Notes under the pieces: model-generated
The model's database searches: none
What the model saw: the letters and a program-made list of their open reading frames with translations, nothing else
Told to the model about the DNA's origin: nothing
NCBI GenBank assembly: GCA_900314495.1
Contig: OMVJ01000008.1
Coordinates: 1 to 64,000, forward strand
From: an uncultured Olsenella sp.
Lineage (GTDB): Bacteria > Actinomycetota > Coriobacteriia > Coriobacteriales > Atopobiaceae
Direction of reading: 5' to 3'
Length of the DNA: 64,000 nt
Shown: piece by piece, positions 15,997 to 25,606 of the stretch
Numbering within the stretch: position 1 is the stretch's first letter
Layout of the letters: each line of letters starts with the position of its first letter
Made by a program: the position numbers and the translations under genes

Positions 15997-18900
15997 TTAT
16001 GCCCTGCGAATGAGCTCGGTCACAAGTTGCACCACCTTGGAGACCTGCTTGGGGTCCACGTTCATGGGCACGTCGTTCTGCGTGCGCGAAAGCGCGGGCA
16101 GGCCGTTCTCGTCCATACCCATGATGGTCACGGAACGCAGGTGGCTGCGCATGGCCTCGGTCGCGTCGGTCTCCTCCCAGTCGTACGGAGCCTTGTCCAG
16201 CTCTATGTGCAGGTCCTGCGCCGTGGATGCCAGCAGCCTGGACACGCGACGGTCCGCGCGCCTGCCGTCGTGCAGGCCCTCGGAGGTCAGCATGGTCAGG
16301 TGGCCGGCGCCCACCGCATCAAGGTTGATCACGAAGGCACCGCGCATGTCGCGCTTGAAGTTGGAGAGAAGCGCCTTGATGCCGGCATGGTTGACGTCAG
16401 ACGCGCCAACCGCCACGAACCAGATGTCGTGCGCGATCAGGTAGTCGTCACCCAGCTGCAAGATTGCGTCTTCCAGGTCATCCTGGTCGGGGGCCTCCTC
16501 GTCCGCTTCGTCCGCAGGGGCAGGCTCTTCGTCAGTGGGCTCGGCGGGCTCTGCGTCATCGTAGTCCTCGGCACCCTCGTCGTCGGAGGCGGCAGGCAGC
16601 TCAGCTGCGTCAGCGTCGTCGTACGCCTCAGACTCGTCGTAGTAGGTCTCGCCGTCGTCATACGGCTGGTCCTCGTAGGCATCGTCGGCGTATTGGTCGC
16701 CGTAAGCCTGGTCGTCGTAGGCGTAGTCATCCGGGTCGTCCAGGGGCTCGTCGCCGTAGTCGTCGCCACGAAGGTCGGAGCGGATTGCCGCGCCGCCCTT
16801 CCACTTGCGACGCCTGTTGGAATCGGACACCTCGTCCGCCTCGTCGATGTCAGAGAAGTCGTTGGTTGCACCAAGCTCCTCGTTCTCATCGTATTCGTCG
16901 TCCGCTGGCTGAACCGCGGGTGCCGCAGCCTTCGCTGCGAAGCTCTGCGAGGCCAGCGGGTCGGGAGCCGCACCGGAGGGATCGGGCAGGTCGAAGAGGG
17001 CAGCGCGGCGAGCGATGTTGTTGACGGGCCTGGGCGGCACGAAGGAAGACTGCCCCCACGTGGGGTCGTCAATGGGGTCGGGCTTCTGCGCGGGCTCCTG
17101 CACGTCGATGACATCGTAGGAATCTGAGAAGGTGTCCAGGCCCGTTGTGTCCTTGGGCAGGATGTCGTTCTCCTCGGTGTCGTCAGCGGAATGCACCCTC
17201 ATGGCATGCTTCGTTGCGGTCTGGACGATGGGCGCCGGCGCGCTCGGGTCGTCGTCAAACTCCAGCGGCTCCGGCTCGTCCAGGGCATTGGGGTCCCAAG
17301 CCTCAGCGGCGGCATCGGCGTCCGTGTCTTCGGCATCAGGCTCGGTTGCCTCGGCCTCCTCAAGCTCGGACTCGTCCTCGTAGTCCTGAGTGTCATCCTC
17401 AAAGTAGAGCTCGTCCTCCGCCGTGGCCTCCTCATCGGGCTCGTCGTACGCCTCGGAGGGCTGCTCATTCACCAGCTCGTCCGACGCGGTCTCGTCCTCT
17501 TCCTCGGCATCGTCGCTGCTGGAGAAGCGGGCTTTCAGACGTGCGAAGGCGCCCTTGATACGGCTGCCCAAGCTGGTCGGGGCCTCGTCGGCATATTCGT
17601 ATGCGGCGTTGATGGTCTTGTCGGTGCTGAGCTCAGCGGTAGCCCCACTATCTTCATCCTCGTAGTCGTCGTAGGCTTCCCCCTCGGAGGCAAGGTCGGC
17701 ATCCTCGGACTCGTAATACTCGGTTTCCTCGTCAGACTCCTCGTAGTACTCCTCCTGAGCGTCCTCGTCACCCCAATCGAGGGCTTCTTCGCCCTCGTAG
17801 GGCTCCTCGTAGGGTTCCTGCTCATCCTCGAGGGTTGGCTCATCCAGGGGCTCCGGCTCCTGCGGCGCGGAGTAGTCGCGCTCGCGCCGCACGACGTGGA
17901 TGGAGGCAGGCGCCTCGCCAGGCTGCGGGTCCTCCGCGGAATCCCAAGAGAGGCTGGAGACGGGCTCCTTATCCAGCTCCTGCGGGCGCACGCCGGATAC
18001 ACGCACGGAGTCGGGCTGATACCCCGCCGCGCGCTCAGGAGCTGCCGCCGGCGCTGCAACTTCGGGCTCAGCGCCGTCGGACTCGTCCCACTCAAGGCCA
18101 CCGGCGTAACCCTTCACCACGCGCACGGTATCCGGCTGGTAGCCGCGAGGCGTGTCATGCTGGGGCGCAGCCGCAGGCTCTGCCTGCACGTCCTGCGGAC
18201 GGGTGGAGGTCACCCTCACGGTATCCAAGTCGAAGGTGCTGCCAAGGTCAGCGATGGGATCGTCTTCCGTCGGCTCCTCGGCGGCAGGCTCGTCCTCCGC
18301 GGAATCCTCTGCTGGCACGGCCTCCTCGCTGGGCTCGGGCTCTGCGTGCTCTACAACCACCGGCTCTGCAGCTTCCGGTTCAGAAGCCTCCTGCTCAAGC
18401 GGCTCAGGCTCGGCGAGGGGCTCCTGGTAATCGTCTTCCTCAACGGCGTCCTCTTCGGGCTCCGTCTCCTCCGGCAGCTCATCGTCCTGGAAGTCCGCCT
18501 CTACAGGCTCAGCGCCAGCATCGGCGTAGTCATCGGGGTCTGCGTAATTCTCCACGCCCTCGTCCTCGGCAGGGAGCTCTTCCTCCGTCAGCTGCTCTTC
18601 TGCCAGCTCCTCCTCGTCGTATTCCTCATCAGAGAAGTTCTGGTCATCGTAGTCATAGTCGTCATCGTCGAAGTCCTCGTCAACGTAGGCGTCGTAGTCG
18701 TCCACCTCGTCGATTCCGTTGTCGGCAGGCTCTTCAACGGTGGCGTTCTTGGTCAGGCCGAACGCAGCGTCATCCTCCGCCGTCCAATCGTCCTCGAAGG
18801 TCTCACCCACACCCTCGTACTCAGAGAAGTCAACGTCGTCACGGCTGCGGCCACGACGAATGGAGATTCCCTCACGCTTGGTGGTGAAGTAGTCCTTCAC

Positions 18901-20301
18901 GCGTGCGCGGAAGCGCGCGAAGGCGGATTGCTTCTTTTCAGGCTGCTCGGCCTCGACCGCAGGGGCCTCCTCGGCATCCTCCTGTTCTGCGACGTCATCC
19001 TCATAGGAATCGACGCCATCGTCGTAGGCCGGCTCCTCGGTCTCAGGCCCCTCCTCGTACGCAGCATCGCCTTCGCCATCGTCCACGTACTCTTCCGCGT
19101 ACTCAAGCATCTCCTCGTCGAAGTCGTCCGTGGGAGCGTGGTCCGCCTCCTCGGCGTTCTCTTCGGCATCGGGATACTCGTTGTCCTGGTACTCGTCCTC
19201 CTGATACTCCTCTTGGGAGTAGTCGTCCTCGTAGTAGGACTCGTCCTCAGACTGCTCGGGCTGGTCTGCCGCAACGGCATCCGCGTCCGCATACTCGGAC
19301 TCGGCAGGCTCATCCAGAGGGGCTGCCTCCTCAGTCACCGGCTCGTCCTGGTAATAGGTCTCCTCAGGCTCGTCGGATGCCGCCGGCTGCACAATGCGAA
19401 CCTTGGGCTCCTCGTACACAATCTCACAGGTGGCCGGCAGCACGCCAAGGGCCATGAGCACGTCGCGCCCGTGGCGCACGCCCTTGACTTCCTCAACAAT
19501 CTTGATGGGCTGCGCGGGGGGCTCGGACTGGCGCGGCACATAGGGCTTGCCCGCAACGGCCGCGTCCACGCGGTCCTCCGCCGGGTGAACCTTGCTCATG
19601 ATGGAGAGCAGGGCCGCGACGCTGGACTTGTTGTCGTTGGAACCCTCTGTGCAGGGAGAGAAGCGCTCGGAAATCGCAGCCGCAATCAGGATGATCAGCG
19701 GCACGGCGGCAATGAGGCCCACTATCCACAGAAGCGTGCGCACGACGCTGGGCAGGAAGAGCAGGATCTGCGCGACGCCGACGATGGCGATGGTTATGAC
19801 GCAGGGGACGCTCATCTTCTTGATGAGGGACTGGTAGCGGCCCAGGCCGGAGCCGAAGAGCATGTTCTCGTGCGGCGTGTCGTAATGGGCAACGATAACG
19901 ATGGGACGCGCGCCCTTGACGACTTTGTCACCCGTTGCCCTGTGCACGGCAATGACGTTCTGGCTGCGGGAGGCGCCGCCCATGTTCTTGAAGTAGTCCT
20001 TGCCCATGTGCTTGGCAATGAGCAGCCCCGCGGACACGACGACCAACGCGAAGCCCAGCAGGCGCACGACCTCAGTACCAATGCCAGACATGAGGATTCC
20101 CACCACAAGCAGGATCATCATGAGATAGGGCATCAGCTTGCCGAAGGGATGCGCGTCGAACTCCTGAACAGTGGGTTCGAGCCCATGGTCCTTCATGACC
20201 TCGACTATTTTCTCGGCAGCCTGGAACTCCTCTTGACTATTCGCCGGCGCAATGCCAATTTCGTCATCGAGGTAGTCCATGTAGTCGCGTGTATCGGCCA
20301 T
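15997..20301 (-). CDS. M28-like membrane protein interrupted by about 1,000 acidic low-complexity residues
   Basis: The 1,434-residue chain starts with an M28 peptidase-like half: HYDTPHE (His139, Asp141) and SNDNKSS (Asp223), with four membrane helices at about 57-75, 79-95, 163-185 and 188-211. From about residue 290 to 1270 it is dominated by Glu/Asp/Tyr/Pro. This region holds GYQPD(T/S)VRV-like repeats and two short basic amphipathic segments, SAFARFRARVKDYF and GAFARLKARF. The last about 160 residues return to a folded M28-like half (FVAVGASD, FVINLDAVG). There the usual Glu-Glu pair reads Ser-Asp and the last His ligand is not apparent, so catalysis is doubtful. The start is the ATG with AGGATG upstream. 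A TATACT box on the minus strand at 20347-20352 may be its promoter. No frameshift is seen. Confidence 0.8.
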   Translation of the reverse strand: MADTRDYMDYLDDEIGIAPANSQEEFQAAEKIVEVMKDHGLEPTVQEFDAHPFGKLMPYLMMILLVVGILMSGIGTEVVRLLGFALVVVSAGLLIAKHMGKDYFKNMGGASRSQNVIAVHRATGDKVVKGARPIVIVAHYDTPHENMLFGSGLGRYQSLIKKMSVPCVITIAIVGVAQILLFLPSVVRTLLWIVGLIAAVPLIILIAAAISERFSPCTEGSNDNKSSVAALLSIMSKVHPAEDRVDAAVAGKPYVPRQSEPPAQPIKIVEEVKGVRHGRDVLMALGVLPATCEIVYEEPKVRIVQPAASDEPEETYYQDEPVTEEAAPLDEPAESEYADADAVAADQPEQSEDESYYEDDYSQEEYQEDEYQDNEYPDAEENAEEADHAPTDDFDEEMLEYAEEYVDDGEGDAAYEEGPETEEPAYDDGVDSYEDDVAEQEDAEEAPAVEAEQPEKKQSAFARFRARVKDYFTTKREGISIRRGRSRDDVDFSEYEGVGETFEDDWTAEDDAAFGLTKNATVEEPADNGIDEVDDYDAYVDEDFDDDDYDYDDQNFSDEEYDEEELAEEQLTEEELPAEDEGVENYADPDDYADAGAEPVEADFQDDELPEETEPEEDAVEEDDYQEPLAEPEPLEQEASEPEAAEPVVVEHAEPEPSEEAVPAEDSAEDEPAAEEPTEDDPIADLGSTFDLDTVRVTSTRPQDVQAEPAAAPQHDTPRGYQPDTVRVVKGYAGGLEWDESDGAEPEVAAPAAAPERAAGYQPDSVRVSGVRPQELDKEPVSSLSWDSAEDPQPGEAPASIHVVRRERDYSAPQEPEPLDEPTLEDEQEPYEEPYEGEEALDWGDEDAQEEYYEESDEETEYYESEDADLASEGEAYDDYEDEDSGATAELSTDKTINAAYEYADEAPTSLGSRIKGAFARLKARFSSSDDAEEEDETASDELVNEQPSEAYDEPDEEATAEDELYFEDDTQDYEDESELEEAEATEPDAEDTDADAAAEAWDPNALDEPEPLEFDDDPSAPAPIVQTATKHAMRVHSADDTEENDILPKDTTGLDTFSDSYDVIDVQEPAQKPDPIDDPTWGQSSFVPPRPVNNIARRAALFDLPDPSGAAPDPLASQSFAAKAAAPAVQPADDEYDENEELGATNDFSDIDEADEVSDSNRRRKWKGGAAIRSDLRGDDYGDEPLDDPDDYAYDDQAYGDQYADDAYEDQPYDDGETYYDESEAYDDADAAELPAASDDEGAEDYDDAEPAEPTDEEPAPADEADEEAPDQDDLEDAILQLGDDYLIAHDIWFVAVGASDVNHAGIKALLSNFKRDMRGAFVINLDAVGAGHLTMLTSEGLHDGRRADRRVSRLLASTAQDLHIELDKAPYDWEETDATEAMRSHLRSVTIMGMDENGLPALSRTQNDVPMNVDPKQVSKVVQLVTELIRRA

Positions 20302-20512
20302 GTTGTTCATCCTTTGTCGAAATGCGCAATGAGCATTCATCGTTTGAGTATACGTCAGTGCTTCGTTTCTGGGCCGTTGGTGGCCGTTGCAGCCGTATAT
20401 GTATTGTCCTTCCACCTGGCGAAAGATGACGATTTTTCTCAATAACTGCGGAGCTACCAATATATATGCGTCGAACCGACGCGCGTGAATGGGATAGCAT
20501 GACAAGTCGTAG

Positions 20513-20536
20513 CCACGGCACGCGGCTGTGCCGTGG
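20513..20536. promoter_or_regulatory. Inverted repeat in the leader of the WYL genes
   Basis: Perfect 9-base arms CCACGGCAC and GTGCCGTGG around a 6-base loop, ending 12 bases before the AGGAGG ribosome site of the first WYL gene. A smaller palindrome CGTCG-AAC-CGACG lies at 20469-20481. They may be operators for an autoregulator or an RNA hairpin. Confidence 0.5.
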
Positions 20537-20559
20537 AAGGTTCAGTTAGGAGGCTGGTG

Positions 20560-21564
20560 ATGACCGCAGTGAGCGACGACGATGCCGGCACCATCCTCAA
20601 CGCCAACGACCGAGAGGCCCGAAGGCTGCTGGAGCTGGCAATTGCCTTCGACAACGCCACTCACCCTATGACCTCCACCGAGGTTAATACAAAGTATTAC
20701 CCCGACCTCTCTGCGGAGTCGTTCCGGAAGGCCTTCATAAGGGACAGGCGGAAGCTTGCCCTGTGCGGGCTTGTCATAAAGAGGACCAACAAGCAGCCCG
20801 ACGAACCCCTGTGGGTTGCGGACGCCGAGGCCTCCTTCGCACCCGCCAACGCACTCACGCAGAAGGAGGCCCTGGTGCTTGACCTGGCGTGCGCACCGCT
20901 TGCCTCCGACCCCTCATTCCCCTACGGCAACGACCTGCGCATGGCGCTGACGAAGATAGACCGGTCGTTCTCTGGCGCCTCAATGGCACGAATCTCACCG
21001 AAGGCGAAGCAGCGCAGCACCCTGCTCACCAAGATCGAGAGCTGCTTCACCCACCAACACGCAGCGAACATCACCTACGACAAGGCTGACGGCGCGCGCA
21101 TAGAGCGTACCGTGGGCGTGATGGGCTTCTTCACGCTGAGGCGTAATACGTATTTTGTAGGGCAGACTTTAAGCAAGGGCGGGGTGCCGGTAACTGGCCA
21201 GGTGCGAACCTACCGCCTAAGCAGACTTGCCTCTGTCAGCGAGCTGGCCAAGGTTTCTTACGTTGTACCGCCAGATTTTGACGTGGATGACTACAAGCGT
21301 CTTCCCTTCCAGCTTGGCGATACTACATGTGTAGGACGAATGCGCACTCCAGTGCCGGTACCTGCGGATATGCGCGCCTTAATACACCAATACGGCTCCA
21401 ATATCACGAGTAACGACGACTGTATTACGTGGGAATGCGAGATTAGCGACGTTGCGCTGGCGGCATCTTGGTGCATTGCAGGGCGTACTATGCCCCTTCA
21501 GCCGCAGGAGCTTGTCTGTGCCTGGCGTACTACATTGGAGGGGGTGCTCCAAGATGGCCGATAA
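20560..21564 (+). CDS. WYL-domain regulator, first of a tandem pair
   Basis: A 334-residue protein with an N-terminal helix-turn-helix-like region (about residues 15-75, with ESFRKAFIRDRRKLALCGL resembling the DeoR/WYL type). A C-terminal region follows in which TYRLSRLASV resembles the ligand-binding WYL fold. Such proteins regulate transcription in response to a bound nucleic acid or small ligand; PafB/PafC are tandem actinobacterial examples. The ATG has an ideal AGGAGG six bases upstream. It overlaps the second WYL gene by 11 bases, so the two are co-translated and may form a heterodimer. The 3' half uses unusually AT-rich codons around several GTAATAC heptamers. Confidence 0.75.
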   Translation: MTAVSDDDAGTILNANDREARRLLELAIAFDNATHPMTSTEVNTKYYPDLSAESFRKAFIRDRRKLALCGLVIKRTNKQPDEPLWVADAEASFAPANALTQKEALVLDLACAPLASDPSFPYGNDLRMALTKIDRSFSGASMARISPKAKQRSTLLTKIESCFTHQHAANITYDKADGARIERTVGVMGFFTLRRNTYFVGQTLSKGGVPVTGQVRTYRLSRLASVSELAKVSYVVPPDFDVDDYKRLPFQLGDTTCVGRMRTPVPVPADMRALIHQYGSNITSNDDCITWECEISDVALAASWCIAGRTMPLQPQELVCAWRTTLEGVLQDGR

Positions 21565-22525
21565 TACGCGGGGTAATACAGCGCGTGCAGCACGCGGCAG
21601 GCGCGACGCCCTTGACGAGGCACGCGAGTTGGTATCCCTTTTGGGGGCACTGAGCTCTGAGGGCGATGGTGTCAGCGTGGCTTCCATCAGTTCGCGCCTG
21701 GGCATCACCGCGGAAGAGGCGCGCAAGCTCCTGCTGCTGATCGTGACTGCGGGAAGCGAGTCTGATGACTACCTCCCGCTGGCGTTTGCTGAGGACTCCG
21801 AATCCGAGGTCTTCCTTGCGTTCCCTCGGGGCAACCGCGGCAGGCCCCTGCGGCTGACCGCCGCCGAGGGCATTGCGCTCACTGCTGCCCTCAACTACCT
21901 TGGCGTGCCCGATGATGACCCCCTTCGCCGTCACCTGCAGACGTCCTTCGGTTCCGGCCCCATGGATGCGCAGGCCATTCAGAAGACCCTCGCCCCCGTC
22001 GGAGACACCCTCACAAGCCAAAACCTCTCCACCATTGCCGCCTGCCTGGCAGACTCCGCGTCACTGACCTTCCTTTACACGGGGTCCGTGGACAGCAAGC
22101 AAAACTCGCGCCGGGTGACCCCGCTTGGCACGCGCCTGGACAACGGCTATTGGTATCTCGACGCCTACGACCACGACCGAGAGGGCGACCGCACCTTCCG
22201 CGTGGACCGCATGGTAACTTTGGCTGAGGTGGACGCGATTCCCCGGCGCCACAACCCGACTGCCCGTACACAGGACGCACCCAAGCTTGTTACGCTCCGC
22301 TTTGCGGATGAGAGATACCTCAACCTGTTTGACTGGCATGGACTGACCATAGTTTCGCAGGCTGAAGGTATTACAGTTGGAACAATTCCGTATTACGGTC
22401 CGTCCAGTTCTTGGCTGCCCCAACACCTTGCGGCATGCGGAGGTGCCGTCATGTGCGATGACGCGGGTATTACAGCTGCTGCACGTGAATACGCACAGCA
22501 GCTGATGAGTGCTAACGGCATATGA
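21554..22525 (+). CDS. WYL-domain regulator, second of a tandem pair
   Basis: A 323-residue protein with a helix-turn-helix (VSVASISSRLGITAEEARKL, about residues 38-57) and a clear WYL core (GYWYLDAYDH, then RTFRVDRM). This is a PafC-like layout. The start ATG overlaps the end of the first WYL gene and has GGAGGGGG upstream. The codons right after the start (DNTRGNT) carry two AATAC blocks with the otherwise rare AAT codon. Known PafBC pairs respond to DNA damage by sensing single-stranded DNA; here that is only an analogy, though a DinG-type helicase gene is convergent with this pair. Confidence 0.85.
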   Translation: MADNTRGNTARAARGRRDALDEARELVSLLGALSSEGDGVSVASISSRLGITAEEARKLLLLIVTAGSESDDYLPLAFAEDSESEVFLAFPRGNRGRPLRLTAAEGIALTAALNYLGVPDDDPLRRHLQTSFGSGPMDAQAIQKTLAPVGDTLTSQNLSTIAACLADSASLTFLYTGSVDSKQNSRRVTPLGTRLDNGYWYLDAYDHDREGDRTFRVDRMVTLAEVDAIPRRHNPTARTQDAPKLVTLRFADERYLNLFDWHGLTIVSQAEGITVGTIPYYGPSSSWLPQHLAACGGAVMCDDAGITAAAREYAQQLMSANGI

Positions 22526-22546
22526 CGGAGTGCACGACACAGTGAA

Positions 22547-22585
22547 ATGGCGCCTCCCTGCCCTAATACGGCAGGGAGGCGCCAT
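22547..22585. terminator. Bidirectional hairpin between the WYL genes and dinG
   Basis: A perfect 16-base stem starting ATGGCGCCTCC with the 7-base loop CTAATAC. It lies between two convergent genes. There is no proper T-run on either side, so termination efficiency is uncertain, but position and stability argue for a shared terminator. Confidence 0.75.
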
Positions 22586-22630
22586 GTTAATACGTATTAC
22601 ATTCCGCACTACGCGCAGGCGAGGCGCGTA

Positions 22631-25606
22631 TTACCTGCCGCCACGGCCCTTTCTCCACGTGACGATGTACCTCTTCACATTGCGGCGCTCCAGGTTAATA
22701 CAGTTGTGCGACGGCAGCGAATTCGTAAACTGCCGCCCGTAGCGCTTGCTCACCAAACGAGAATCCGCAAGTACGAGCACGCCAGTGTCGGTTGAGGTGC
22801 GAATGAGCCTGCCTGCCGCCTGCTTGACGGAGAGCACCGCCTCCGGCAAGGAGTACTTCCACCATGAGCGGTCCTCGCGCAGGTCACGCTCACGCACGAG
22901 CGGATCGCGCGGACTGTCAAAGGGAAGCCTGGGAATCACGACGCAGCGCAGGGTGTCGCCCGAGGCATCGAAGCCCTCCCAGAAGGACTTCAGCGCAAAC
23001 AGGGAGAGCTCCTTCTCGTTCACGAATCGCTCGCTCAGACGCCGCGCAGACGCACCGCGCTCCTGGCACACCACATCCAGGCCCGCGGCAGCGAGCCGAG
23101 GCTGCAAGTCCGCATAGACGCGCTCCATCTCGCGCCGGTTGGTGAAGAGGGTGAGCACCGATCCGTGCATGGCCTCGTGCACGTCGTACAGGAGGTCCTC
23201 CAGGGCATTGATGTAGTCGCGGTCGGTTGGCGCAGGCATGTCCCTTGCCACCACGACAGACATATTGCTATCAAAATCGAAACTACTATCCAGTTGGACC
23301 TCTTTGTGGTCCTCCTTGGGCAGTGCGTCCAAACCCACAGCGTGGTCAAAGTGTTCGAAGCTCTTCCCCACTGCCATGGTCGCGGATGTAAAGACCACAG
23401 ACTTCATTTCTGGCAGCCAGCGCTCAGCGAGATCGCTGCCAACGTCCAGCTTTTCCGCAACAAGCTTCTCCTGCGCGATCTTCTTGGATTGCCTGAACAG
23501 CTGTGCGGAGTACACATAGCACTCGTCGCGCTCCTGGGTGATCAGCCTCACGCCCGAGAGCAAATCCTCAAGGCCGCGGGTGGCCTCGCCAAGTTCCCCT
23601 GCTAGCTGCTGGGAGCCCTTTGCGATTGCCTCCTGCGCTTCTTGCAGCGCTTTGACGGCAGCGTCAAGTTTGTCGACAGCATTCGTCCCCGCCTCTTGGA
23701 CCGCAGCCCACTCGGGTGTCGAGCGCGCGCCCTCGTCAATCCAAAGGGTGATGTTGTCGTAACCGCCGTTGCCATCCGCAAGGTGCACAAGGGTATGGAT
23801 TGCCTCGAACAAGGTGGAAGACGCCAGTGACGCGCGACTGACCGCGCCGGCAGACTTGGCCAGAAGACCCAGAATGAGCGTGTCGCCCTCAGTTCCGGAG
23901 ACCTTGGTCATAAGGGAGTGAATCGCACCCGACTTCACACCCCCCAGAACCTCGAAGGCGTTTCGGGCCGTCTCACCGGAGACCTCAACGGCCCACTGAC
24001 GGCGAGCTTCGTCCTCGAAGCTGTGAGCCTCGTCTATGATCCAGTGCCGTATTGGCGGGAGAATCGCATTGTCCGCAGCAATGCTCCTGAGCAAGAGTGA
24101 GTGGTTGGTGACCACTACGTCGCCACACGCCGCACGATGACGGGCACCATGCACGAAGCACTCGTTTGGATAGTACGGGCATCTTGAGCGCAGGCATTCC
24201 GCTGGCGTGGTCGTGAGCATCTGGCGCGGAACGAAACGCCACCGAATGCCAAGCGCATCCAGGTCGCCCTCCGGAGACTGACAGGAGAACGCGTAGGTAA
24301 CGGCAAGGGCCGTCAACATGTCGTTCTCTACGGTATTGTCAGAGTGCGCCGGGCCGTCCACAAGAGCGACAGGCAGGTCGTTCTCAGCGGACCGTTCCAG
24401 CCTGAGCAGGCACGGGTAGTGATCGTACCCCTTCAGACTGTAGAAGCTCACGCCGCCGGGCAGAACGCGCGCGAGCGCCGGAAGCTCGTGAGTGACCAGC
24501 TGGTCAGTCAACGCATTCGTCTTGGTCGCAATTCCGACCGTAATGCCATTCCGCTGAGCGAATTCGATGCCGGGGACCAGGTATGCCATGGACTTGCCGA
24601 CGCCCGTCCCAGCCTCGATGGCCCTGTGCGTTGACGTAGCGAGGGCATCGCGCACCTCAAGCGCCATGTCCAGCTGTTCCGCGCGCTGCTCGTAGTTGTC
24701 ATACATTCGTCCGACAATGCCGTTGGAAGAAAACGCGTCCGCAATGTCCGCTCGCGATGGAGCATCCATAGGGCCATCTAGCTCAGACGCATCCATGCGA
24801 CGAGGGTGCTTTTCTTGAGAAACAAGGTCGTGCCGAACCTGCTTCAGCGAGAACGCGGAGTCTGCTTGCTCGTATGCGAGGTGAGCGAAGATTGGCCTGA
24901 ACGACCAATCGACCTCTTGGTGCATGTCTGCAAGCCGGGCCAGAAGCCCATGGGGAAGGTTCGAGAGTCCGCAGAGGATGATGCGCCACATCCCGCACAG
25001 TGCCTCGACATCCGCGTCCGCCCTGTGTGTCACCGAATCGCAGTGGAACGCATGAGCCATATCCGCCAACCGATGGCTCTTCAGCCGCGGTAGGGCAATG
25101 CGGGAAAGCGCAAGGGTGTCAATCCAGTTATCGCTCACCTCGTGGCCGCCAGGCACCTTCTCGATGAAAGTCCTGTCAAAGGTCGCGTTGTGGGCCAAGA
25201 CGGGGTCGCCGCCTACGAAGTCAGCCAATGCAGCCACGGCTTCCTCCGCACTCGGAGCATCCCTCACGTCCAAGTCTGTGATGTGCGTCAGCACCTTGAT
25301 TTCCGGAGGAATGGGGCCCGAGGGATTCACGAAGGTCTCGAACCGGTCCACTACCTGACGGCCAGAGATGCGCGCGGCCGCAATCTGTATGAGCTCGCAT
25401 TTCTTGAAGGAGAGGCCCGTCGTCTCGGTATCCAGTACGACCATATCCTCTTCAAGAAGACCGAAATCGGTGTTTCTCGCCTGCTCCTCAAGGCCGTAAT
25501 ACATTTCTAGGACGGCAGCAGGGGTGCCAGGCAAAAGAAGGGAGTCGAGCGTTGCCTCCCGACTCCCCAGATTCCCGGCATTGGTAACTTCAGCCATATG
25601 CCTCAT
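22631..25606 (-). CDS. dinG: DinG-type helicase fused to a DnaQ-like 3'-5' exonuclease
   Basis: A 991-residue fusion. The N-terminal DEDDh exonuclease has motif I DTETTGL at 59-65, motif II HNATFDRTF and motif III HRADADVEA. The C-terminal XPD/DinG helicase has a P-loop GTGVGKS near 335, a cluster of four cysteines around 470-495 (CLRSRC, ECF, AACG) that should bind [4Fe-4S], and IIDEAH near 525. Such fusions are common in Gram-positive bacteria and act on DNA in repair. The start is the ATG immediately after the ddl stop (TAAATG), with AAGGA upstream, so it is coupled to ddl. Its stop codon lies inside a GTAATAC heptamer. Confidence 0.92.
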   Translation of the reverse strand: MRHMAEVTNAGNLGSREATLDSLLLPGTPAAVLEMYYGLEEQARNTDFGLLEEDMVVLDTETTGLSFKKCELIQIAAARISGRQVVDRFETFVNPSGPIPPEIKVLTHITDLDVRDAPSAEEAVAALADFVGGDPVLAHNATFDRTFIEKVPGGHEVSDNWIDTLALSRIALPRLKSHRLADMAHAFHCDSVTHRADADVEALCGMWRIILCGLSNLPHGLLARLADMHQEVDWSFRPIFAHLAYEQADSAFSLKQVRHDLVSQEKHPRRMDASELDGPMDAPSRADIADAFSSNGIVGRMYDNYEQRAEQLDMALEVRDALATSTHRAIEAGTGVGKSMAYLVPGIEFAQRNGITVGIATKTNALTDQLVTHELPALARVLPGGVSFYSLKGYDHYPCLLRLERSAENDLPVALVDGPAHSDNTVENDMLTALAVTYAFSCQSPEGDLDALGIRWRFVPRQMLTTTPAECLRSRCPYYPNECFVHGARHRAACGDVVVTNHSLLLRSIAADNAILPPIRHWIIDEAHSFEDEARRQWAVEVSGETARNAFEVLGGVKSGAIHSLMTKVSGTEGDTLILGLLAKSAGAVSRASLASSTLFEAIHTLVHLADGNGGYDNITLWIDEGARSTPEWAAVQEAGTNAVDKLDAAVKALQEAQEAIAKGSQQLAGELGEATRGLEDLLSGVRLITQERDECYVYSAQLFRQSKKIAQEKLVAEKLDVGSDLAERWLPEMKSVVFTSATMAVGKSFEHFDHAVGLDALPKEDHKEVQLDSSFDFDSNMSVVVARDMPAPTDRDYINALEDLLYDVHEAMHGSVLTLFTNRREMERVYADLQPRLAAAGLDVVCQERGASARRLSERFVNEKELSLFALKSFWEGFDASGDTLRCVVIPRLPFDSPRDPLVRERDLREDRSWWKYSLPEAVLSVKQAAGRLIRTSTDTGVLVLADSRLVSKRYGRQFTNSLPSHNCINLERRNVKRYIVTWRKGRGGR

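Larger units (their letters stand above)
20683..22701. repeat. Cluster of GTAATAC heptamers across the WYL genes
   Basis: Nine exact GTAATAC/GTATTAC copies start at 20694, 21143, 21422, 21573, 22368, 22390, 22467, 22594 and 22628, with one-base variants (TTAATAC, ATAATAC, CTAATAC) between them. At 22588-22599 two copies overlap as the palindrome TAATACGTATTA. Some are in coding sequence, one sits near the second WYL start, one in the terminator loop and one over the dinG stop codon. Confidence 0.8.

Noticed and set aside
17191-20445. A 1,084-codon open frame antisense to the M28-like gene
   Set aside because: Its Leu/Val/Gly/Arg composition is the mirror of the Glu/Asp codons on the other strand; it has no ribosome site and no recognisable domain.
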